A stretch of 64,000 nucleotides of DNA from Microglena sp. YARC. Its lineage: Eukaryota; Chlorophyta; Chlorophyceae; Chlamydomonadales; Chlamydomonadaceae. Each line of letters begins with the position of its first letter. Within the stretch, counting starts at the first letter, position 1. Shown in pieces: positions 57,501 through 60,394 of this stretch. A model generated the notes under the pieces. The model saw only the letters and a list, made by a program, of their open reading frames with translations. It made no database searches and was not told the origin of the DNA. The stretch spans positions 31,243,109 to 31,307,108 of the forward strand of contig CM039464.1 in NCBI GenBank assembly GCA_022414725.1, read 5' to 3'. The position numbers were made by a program, and so were the translations under genes.

Positions 57501-57679
57501 GCGCATGCGCTCACCTTGCCTTCTGTCCCTAACCTAGAGCATTCCATCTCCACCATTTGGCCCGGTGAGGGAGAGGACACTGCTCGCACGCAGGAGAGGA
57601 GGCGGCCAGAAGACCTCGAGCTGCTCTCCCCATTCGCTAAGCCGCCCGTCAGGCTGTTGCGGTAGATACCGAATGCCAT
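38221..57679 (-). CDS. RumA/TrmA-type RNA (uracil-5-)-methyltransferase, 11 exons
   Basis: Exons in coding order: 57515-57679, 56201-56291, 54569-54711, 54173-54357, 53344-53421, 51695-51773, 49029-49451, 47161-47302, 43756-43918, 40362-40415, 38221-38401. They total 1704 nt (567 residues plus stop) and every intron is GT-AG with matching phase. Domain order fits the RumA (RlmD)/Trm2 family: N-terminal TRAM domain, a C-x5-C-x2-C Fe-S type cluster, YRNK motif, SAM-binding [15 protein letters not shown], the NG-N region, VVVDPAR, the catalytic Cys in VVYASCNP, and a C-terminal [10 protein letters not shown]. Such enzymes transfer a methyl group from SAM to C5 of uridine in tRNA or large-subunit rRNA. 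The first 40 residues are rich in Ser, Arg and Gly, acidic-poor, and look like an organelle transit peptide, so plastid or mitochondrial rRNA/tRNA is the likely substrate (inference). In-frame TAA 18 nt upstream of the ATG supports the start. A basic Gly/Lys/Ala insertion of about 40 residues lies in exon 7. Confidence 0.94.
38420..38530 (-). repeat. Family A repeat, minus copy
   Basis: ggggtcagttcatcaatgct to cctacccctggactgtaaca. A shorter fragment lies at 38695-38735. Confidence 0.75.
39540..39607 (-). repeat. Family A fragment (left part of a split copy)
   Basis: attgagcaagtccctttaat and gcaggctaccgctgaact. The rest continues after the SINE at 39811 (cgctgaactgtaacatac). Confidence 0.7.
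39608..39810 (+). mobile_element. tRNA-derived SINE I, plus copy, nested
   Basis: Complete element in plus orientation: tRNA-like head gaatggctcaatggtagagc, box B ggggttcgaatccc, then tggtcgcggtcgctgtcgac, aagtagcagcccgttatcta and the tail caccaggcgttatcattatt. Flanked by the direct repeat cgctgaact (39599-39607, 39811-39819), inside a family A copy. Confidence 0.88.
40022..40057. repeat. Poly(C) tract, 36 C, then (CA)n
   Basis: C36 followed by about twelve CA units. It follows a family A minus fragment (39840-39955). Confidence 0.9.
40362..40415 (-). CDS. Methyltransferase exon 10
   Basis: 54 nt. [17 protein letters not shown] joins DPAR to RVVYASC with correct phase on both sides; family equivalents have a Gly-Leu and a helix here. 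Acceptor cttgcag, donor gtgtgt. Not flanked by exon copies. Confidence 0.88.
40495..40675. repeat. 54-bp tandem repeat, three copies
   Basis: cattcctttgtcatcgacag, gctattgttggcccaaggaa, agcccgttccacaa, three times with few changes. Confidence 0.9.
40710..40945. repeat. Family A fragment and AT-rich tatata/atgtgatat stretch
   Basis: ttgatcttgattgctcgagg and catttggctatccctagact, then tatatatatatatatatata and repeated tatgtgatatat words. Confidence 0.65.
41070..41870 (-). repeat. Family G repeat, full minus copy
   Basis: Reverse complement of 12075-12935, with G23 at 41168, a C tract near 41331, another at about 41487-41492 in a duplicated part, and G21 at 41789. The central part is duplicated relative to the other copy (ttggcaccacttt at 41251 and 41451). 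Confidence 0.8.
42230..42370. repeat. Short duplicated stretch
   Basis: gtgtgaagggtttgggtgca and ggtctacatcacccttt-like words repeated two to three times. Nothing else seen between 41870 and 42570. Confidence 0.6.
42575..42810 (+). repeat. Family A repeat followed by poly(C), 51 C
   Basis: cagtccaggggtagccaaat to gccctgagtttgtgctacag, then C51 at 42760-42810, the longest homopolymer in the window. The words agcttgagcctatgctacga and agcttgaccccgaagcagac flank it. Confidence 0.85.
42830..43755 (-). repeat. Donor-side copies of methyltransferase exon 9 end
   Basis: Five to six units of 120-190 bp. On the plus strand each reads cccctcacctggcaggatca with acgaccaccacaggggg, i.e. the reverse complement of exon 9 end VVVVDPA and its gtgagg donor, followed by repeated intron sequence (accaatccaaaccaaaccag). 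Confidence 0.92.
43756..43918 (-). CDS. Methyltransferase exon 9 (motifs II-IV)
   Basis: 163 nt. [37 protein letters not shown], and TVVVVDPA, where DPA(R) replaces the usual DPPR. Acceptor atacag, donor gtgagg. Confidence 0.93.
43970..44250 (+). repeat. (TGTA)n and family A repeat
   Basis: About 30 tgta units with rare variants to 44093, running into a complete family A copy that ends gtgctacagtgataatttca. The (TGTA)n tract may be the element's own start. The Met-Tyr-Val-Cys frames here are artefacts. Confidence 0.85.
44411..44500 (-). repeat. Acceptor-side copy of methyltransferase exon 9 start
   Basis: gcctaggccattcatcagca, cattgtgctttgcatcggaa, actgcagaagctgcatgg parallels exon 9 and its acceptor; minus frame reads [19 protein letters not shown]. 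Confidence 0.88.
44640..45440. repeat. Tandem array of about 105-bp units
   Basis: Seven to eight units: gtcaagaaaggcatttattg, ttactgctgacggagagcag, ccaaattgctggctgcagct, atgtcaccaagata. No coding seen. Confidence 0.9.
45770..46170. repeat. Tandem array of catgctaccacaaacaaagg
   Basis: Six copies of the 20-bp core in alternating short and long units (aattgttccactatacagat, tggccctttaatatttttct). Confidence 0.9.
46440..47160 (-). repeat. Donor-side copies of methyltransferase exon 8 end
   Basis: Three copies at about 46545, 46800 and 46940 of the stretch that at the true junction reads ctcaccattgaattcaaagc and ccacaacttgtttgcatcga. Copies read gatcaccattgattcctagc, gatcaccactgattccaagc and gcccaccacagattccaagc. 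AT-rich spacer with gtaaagcaaaaaccattgac. Confidence 0.82.
47161..47302 (-). CDS. Methyltransferase exon 8 (SAM-binding motif I)
   Basis: 142 nt. [47 protein letters not shown]. Acceptor tgacag, donor gtgaga; ends in phase 1. Confidence 0.95.
47390..47490 (-). repeat. Acceptor-side copy of most of exon 8
   Basis: cagtacagatctagcagtac, acccgaagcgtcagggctca and aaaacacctgtcatgg repeat exon 8 and its acceptor (cagtacagatctagcagtac, atccgaagcgtcagatctca, caacacctgtcaagg). SAM motif part is included; the frame is altered. Confidence 0.9.
47508..47815. repeat. Family B (minus) and family C (plus) copies
   Basis: Family B at 47508-47585 (ctcaacctcacgcctcgtaa) and family C at 47600-47815 (ctccaagggggcaggagccc to gcgtcgcatgcgacgc). 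47820-48230 shows nothing supported. Confidence 0.75.
48240..48370. repeat. Family D fragment
   Basis: tgcaatgcgtcgccattctg, ttgctgcatggcgacgcatg, ggcctccgcgctttacggag. Confidence 0.6.
48488..48960 (-). repeat. Donor-side copies of methyltransferase exon 7 end
   Basis: Three units of about 125 bp repeat the exon 7 end and donor: minus frames read [20 protein letters not shown] and TKQAEVRV. Plus-strand words aactcgcacctcagcttgct (true junction aactcgcacctcagcctgct) and cgacacctcaaactctaggc. Confidence 0.93.
49029..49451 (-). CDS. Methyltransferase exon 7
   Basis: 423 nt, phase 0 to 0. [20 protein letters not shown] and YLVVITT, then a Lys/Gly/Arg-rich insertion (about residues 60-100 of the exon), then [20 protein letters not shown] and TNTKQAE, the family FFQTN...QAE motif. 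Acceptor gttcag, donor gtgcga. Confidence 0.93.
49452..49995 (-). repeat. Acceptor-side copies before exon 7
   Basis: Seven or so units of 55-110 bp. Each carries, on the minus strand, ctttcttttgctgctttcag followed by ggttctacc, a copy of the acceptor ttttgctgcgttcagggttt. Spacer atgtgcgtatgttacatcac. Confidence 0.85.
50420..51060. repeat. MITE-like units alternating with exon 6 end copies
   Basis: About three 200-bp units with inverted ends (acgtgtagcagcttcttggc left, gctgctgcacgtagccccaa right) alternate with copies of exon 6 end plus donor (tttcctgagtcgtgattgtg, gggcaacagtcccaaagtgt; minus frame [12 protein letters not shown]). A solitary copy of the inverted-repeat unit lies at 57068-57271. 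Confidence 0.75.
51130..51590. repeat. Family C copy and family E palindrome
   Basis: Family C at 51130-51330 (cttcaagggggcgggagccc, cacctgtcgctccgt). Family E near 51528-51585 (ttagcgatcgctatatgtag). Confidence 0.7.
51695..51773 (-). CDS. Methyltransferase exon 6 (copy with usable donor)
   Basis: 79 nt. [26 protein letters not shown]. Acceptor ccgtag, donor gtaagg. Among about ten related copies in 50430-52260 this one has both splice sites and gives correct phase on both sides. Confidence 0.88.
51774..52275 (-). repeat. Four further copies of methyltransferase exon 6
   Basis: Units of about 145 bp at 51846-51915, 51990-52060, 52130-52195 and a partial one: gcatcagccttgtctctgac, tagattcagaattgagttag, acctac. 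Minus frames read [20 protein letters not shown] with few changes, and most keep a tag|gtcta acceptor. Confidence 0.93.
52320..52800. repeat. Short duplicates and family A fragments
   Basis: gaatttagacctccagtaaa and gaatttagatctccagtgaa units, then two family A-like fragments (52605-52680, 52735-52795) with atcttgattgtttgaggatg and gtggcgccccctggactgtg. Confidence 0.6.
52913..52955 (+). pseudogene. tRNA-Pro-like 5' half
   Basis: aagggtttggtctagtggta and tgattctctcttaggga match the acceptor-D-anticodon half of eukaryotic tRNA-Pro with an AGG anticodon; the 3' half is absent. Probably a tRNA fragment or SINE head. Confidence 0.5.
52975..53343 (-). repeat. Donor-side copies of methyltransferase exon 5 end
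   Basis: Three extra copies of the exon 5 end and donor at about 53067, 53147 and 53231: on the plus strand agctcacctgtctttgtgca with ggaggcatacacac (true junction agctcacctgtcatcgtgca, ggaggcag). Spacer is (ACAT/ACAC)n. Confidence 0.9.
53344..53421 (-). CDS. Methyltransferase exon 5 (fourth Fe-S Cys)
   Basis: 78 nt. [20 protein letters not shown] and LLHDD. The Cys after PIQN corresponds to the fourth cluster Cys of RumA. Acceptor cacaaag, donor gtgagc. Confidence 0.9.
53440..53720. repeat. Poly(G) tract and ggtagtgagggg array
   Basis: G19 at 53442-53460 followed by about 20 units of gtagtgaggg type, G-rich on the plus strand. Confidence 0.85.
53790..54062 (+). mobile_element. Two SINE-like elements, second is SINE I without its head
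   Basis: 53790-53900 is the element also seen at 9150-9245 (ccattacaactgaatcctcg, acctggggtgaaatatgtgc). 53935-54062 is the SINE I body and tail (gttcgcggtcgctgtcaacc to caccaggcgttatcattcct). Confidence 0.75.
54173..54357 (-). CDS. Methyltransferase exon 4 (YRNK motif)
   Basis: 185 nt. [20 protein letters not shown] and [18 protein letters not shown] is conserved in the family. A long polar tail ([18 protein letters not shown]) precedes donor gtaatg; this donor rather than the upstream gtacca is chosen because it restores phase with exon 5. Confidence 0.88.
54425..54500 (-). repeat. Acceptor-side copy of methyltransferase exon 4 start
   Basis: gacgatgggacacctagcct, tagtttgttcaacctgtgta copies gacgatgggacgcatcgccc and agagtttgttcaacctgtgt of exon 4 and its acceptor. 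A C30 tract follows at 54502. Confidence 0.9.
54569..54711 (-). CDS. Methyltransferase exon 3 (Fe-S cysteines)
   Basis: 143 nt. [20 protein letters not shown], then [17 protein letters not shown]: Cys-x5-Cys-x2-Cys as in RumA, where a fourth Cys further on completes the [4Fe-4S] cluster. Acceptor ctgcag, donor gtaggc. Confidence 0.92.
54745..55250. repeat. ttggttgggatggg array and two family B copies
   Basis: About ten 16-35-bp units to 54965 (gggatgggttgggttggtaa), then family B at 55060-55145 and 55160-55250 (gaggcgtgaggttgaggggg, gaggcgtgaggttgaagggc). Confidence 0.8.
55370..55945. repeat. gaacaagtcacagaacaagt array
   Basis: About six units of 70-80 bp with agcagcagatgtatcaactt, followed by three units of gcttacattgcccctgcctg with ttaaggctcct. 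Confidence 0.88.
56201..56291 (-). CDS. Methyltransferase exon 2 (TRAM domain)
   Basis: 91 nt. [20 protein letters not shown] followed by [10 protein letters not shown]: the ALPGE word is the hallmark of TRAM, an RNA-binding beta-barrel. Acceptor gtgcag, donor gtaact; ends in phase 1. Confidence 0.92.
56340..56765 (-). repeat. Two acceptor-side copies of methyltransferase exon 2 start
   Basis: At 56350-56400 (agctaattcacacagcacca, ccaagccatccagcaggcat) and 56712-56755 (agctatttcgcacactacta, ccaagccatatagaaggcag) against exon 2 (agctttttcacacagcacca, ccaagccatccagcaggcat). A SINE I tail fragment is at 56450-56495 and a G21 tract at 56842. Confidence 0.9.
57068..57271. mobile_element. MITE-like element, solitary copy
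   Basis: About 204 bp. Left end gcactgttacttttgggggc with acgtgtagcagcttc; right end, reversed, gcaccgtttcctttttgggc with tacgtgtagcagcttc. Imperfect terminal inverted repeats of about 36 bp. Same unit as in 50420-51060. Confidence 0.7.
57515..57679 (-). CDS. Methyltransferase exon 1 (start, transit-like, TRAM beginning)
   Basis: 55 codons from ATG at 57679. [20 protein letters not shown] then an Arg/Ser segment, and the first TRAM strand [17 protein letters not shown]. Donor gtgagc. Phase 0 end. Confidence 0.85.
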
Positions 57680-57699
57680 ATTGCCCTCAATACCAGATT

Positions 57700-58454
57700 A
57701 TATCAGTCCGCAAATCCGTGCAATCGGGGGGGGTGGTGAATGAAAAGCAGGCTGCTTGCGAGTTACAGATGGGGAAGTGCTAGGCGAGCCAGTGGATGTG
57801 TGTGCGTAGGCTAAGTCAGGCAATAGGTGTGACCCCCTAGACAACAAGGATAATTCCGCGCCCTAGTCTAACAATCGGCTTGAGCACTGTTGAAATCTAG
57901 GTGGAAAGCTCTTCTTTTAATCCGCCGTATCTAAACTTGAATGCCCTTGTCGTTTTTGTGCATGTGCCGCATTGACAGCCTGGACGATTCTAGTCTACCG
58001 GTATATGTCATCAATACGACGGAGACCAGACTGGACCAGCCAGAGCATATTTTTTAACTTGAGCTTGTTTACATGGCTCCAGCCTTGAAGGCAATGCAGG
58101 AAGCGGGTTCCCTGGTAGCTTTTAGGGATTAGCCCGGATTTACCCCTTCTCAGGACTCGCCCTGGCTGCGATTTGACTCGGGCGGCCTGGAGACAGACAA
58201 CCAGGTCCCCGCCAACTGGACACAGAATTGAGACTGGCGTCAAGTTATTTTGAGCAAGTGGTCTATCAGCCTTCAGGCTGTCCACCTCCTACAGCCAGAG
58301 TTATGGGTAGTATACGCGCAACGTGAATAGGCCCCTCGCCCGACAAGATCAATGGCATTCAACGACATTTGACACCAACTGGGCCGTCTAGCAAAGGCAG
58401 TTGATAGCTGTAAAGTATCGCCCTCGCCCTCGTTGGGTGATCTGGAGAAGTACG
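57700..58454. other. 5' flank of the methyltransferase gene
   Basis: Fewer repeats than elsewhere. A 96-codon minus frame (57995-58285, MDSLKADRPLAQNNLTPVSI at its start) has no recognised domain and could be chance. The promoter should lie here but I see no defining motif. Confidence 0.4.
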
Positions 58455-59057
58455 CGGGGGGCGGAACGGTAGGTGCGAAGAAGAACCAGAGAAGAACCTC
58501 TGCGAAGAACCTATCACTATACTTCACAAACGGTTGGACATAACACTTCCTACTTACGATGATACGACCTCACTACCTACTTCCAAGGATACCAACCGTC
58601 TAGATCCGACACTCTATCGAGAGGGCTGCATCCGCGAATATATTCCTGCGCAGTGATCACGCTTGATGGAGATCTTAGTTTCTTCCACGAATCATCACAC
58701 TTGATTATTTGAGGACTTCACTAATCTTCGTCCGTCAGTTAGTTGTGGAGCACGCCGGTCTTCGGGTTTTTTTCGATAACTTCATTTTACTTCAAAAAAC
58801 CAGTAGGGGTCTTTCCGATAGTCCCTCCGCACGAATTATATCTCGGAGGATGTCCGGTAGATTTTCCCGTGCAATACCGTGGTAGCAGTACCGTGATTTG
58901 CCATGGATGATTCGCCTAAGATTCGGGAGGTGACGCGATTCGCCTTATAGATTCGAGAGCTGACGTGTGTCCCGCGAATCAATCATTACACTTTGTTACA
59001 CCTTTCTACTCTCCGCGCAGGATGCGACTGATATACCGGTTACCGTTCCGCCCCCGC
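58455..59057. mobile_element. Segment bounded by inverted repeats
   Basis: gcggggggcggaacggta at 58455-58472 is the reverse complement, apart from one extra base in the G run, of taccgttccgcccccgc at 59041-59057. Between them a 30-bp tandem pair (gattcgcctaagattcggga, gattcgccttatagattcga) lies at 58910-58965. No coding frame. It could be a small DNA transposon or a terminal region of the adjacent viral-type element. The word cccgctactcgcaggagga recurs at 59053 and 59281. Confidence 0.5.
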
Positions 59058-59124
59058 TACTCGCAGGAGGATGAATGGAGGAAGTCAAGAGGAAGTCAAG
59101 AGGAAGTTGGTTAGCGGAAAGCCG

Positions 59125-59267
59125 CTATAACATGACTTTGCCTATGCCCTGCGCTACTCTCCCGATCCCGCTAGCTTTAGACAAGATTTTCTCTGCTTCC
59201 GGTGAAAAACCATGTAAAGCAGACCCTACACTTCTGATCCCATCCGCTACGCCTCCCTGTCCCAACA
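59125..59267 (-). CDS. Small ORF downstream of the integrase
   Basis: 47 codons from an ATG at about 59265, MLGQGGVADGIRSVGSALHG to GIGRVAQGIGKVML; Gly/Ala-rich and amphipathic. It directly follows the integrase on the same strand and is GC-richer than the integrase. Could be a small gene of the element or chance. Confidence 0.3.
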
Positions 59268-59299
59268 TGTCCGCTATCCCCGCTACTCGCAGGAGGAGG

Positions 59300-60376
59300 T
59301 TACTCAGCAAACCGTTTGGGCTTTCGCACTGTTCTTTTTGCTTTTGGTGCGTCCTTCTTATCAATAGCAGTAACAATCTCGTCATAGGAATTAAATGCCT
59401 TTGACCTTTGCATCCTTCTGATTTGATTGTCTTCTTTTTCTGGCTCTAATCTGTCTTTCACGTTTGTAACAACGTTCAATTCGCTTGGTCTATACAGACG
59501 TGTAACTCCTCTCAGCCTGAATCTGTATGCTATTTGTTCTTCAATGGTGTAAATCTCTGTAGAAAATCTGGCCTTCTCCTTTTCAAATGTCTTCTTCTTT
59601 ACCATTATACGGACTCTGTCTCCTACTTTCCGTGTCACATTGTCGTTCATCTTTTGATTTTTTTTGAATTGAGCTTCATATAGCTTTTGAGAATAATCGA
59701 GATCGTCATACACCTCGTTGGGCGAAGCATCTTTCAACCCAGAATGAGGGGAGTCGTTATACAGTTCAACGATTTCACCAAGTGCGTCTACCCATTTTTT
59801 AGTCTTGTTCTCTAGTAAGTATTTCTTTATCAGACCCTTCAGTGTCCTAGTAAATCTGTCAATGATTCCCAGCTTGTTCCCCATCGGAGTAATGTGGTCT
59901 TCTTTTGCAACGTCCGTATATACCTTTATATTTAGTTCTGTATTGAAGGACTGAAATATTGAAGATGCAAAAAAATTATCTCCTGATACACTGTTGATAT
60001 TTTCGTCTACATCGCCTATAAATTCCTGATAGGCATCTAAAACGTCATCCATCTTACCGCTTTTCAGTGGGTAGCAATAAGCTTTGCGAGAAATGATATC
60101 AATACACATAAGAATTTGATTGATGTTGTTATTTATCCTCTTGCTAGACAATGGCATAATTGCCACATCAATCTGGAATGATCTGGGTTTTGCAGTGATC
60201 TTGAATTTGAATTTAGTGTTTTGTGGTCTTTGGTAAATTTGTGTTAGCTCTCGTGGATTGAAGTAATCTTCGATATCTCGTTTGGTAATCCCTTCGTCTT
60301 TTAATGTAGTAAATAGTTTTGCCTTGGACAGCAATTTTAGATTTGGATTAGCTTTCAAAATGGATTCAAGATTCAT
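59300..60376 (-). CDS. DDE (rve) integrase of a Polinton-like or virophage-like element
   Basis: 358 residues from ATG at 60376; intact. An N-terminal helical region, then an rve core with Asp70 (SFQIDVAIMP) and Asp133 (VSGDNFFASSIFQSF); at the third acidic position it has Asp173 (GIIDRFTRTLKGLI) where most relatives have Glu. YNDSPHSGLKDASPNEVY is the typical end of the core. Residues 245-300 (VTRKVGDRVRI..., QIAYRFRLRGVTRLY) form the SH3/chromo-like C-terminal domain seen in Polinton integrases, and a Lys/Arg-rich tail follows. Such enzymes insert the linear element DNA into the host chromosome. The gene begins 18 bp after the stop of the polymerase-helicase gene on the same strand. Confidence 0.88.
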   Translation of the reverse strand: MNLESILKANPNLKLLSKAKLFTTLKDEGITKRDIEDYFNPRELTQIYQRPQNTKFKFKITAKPRSFQIDVAIMPLSSKRINNNINQILMCIDIISRKAYCYPLKSGKMDDVLDAYQEFIGDVDENINSVSGDNFFASSIFQSFNTELNIKVYTDVAKEDHITPMGNKLGIIDRFTRTLKGLIKKYLLENKTKKWVDALGEIVELYNDSPHSGLKDASPNEVYDDLDYSQKLYEAQFKKNQKMNDNVTRKVGDRVRIMVKKKTFEKEKARFSTEIYTIEEQIAYRFRLRGVTRLYRPSELNVVTNVKDRLEPEKEDNQIRRMQRSKAFNSYDEIVTAIDKKDAPKAKRTVRKPKRFAE

Positions 60377-60394
60377 TATATATATTATGAATGT

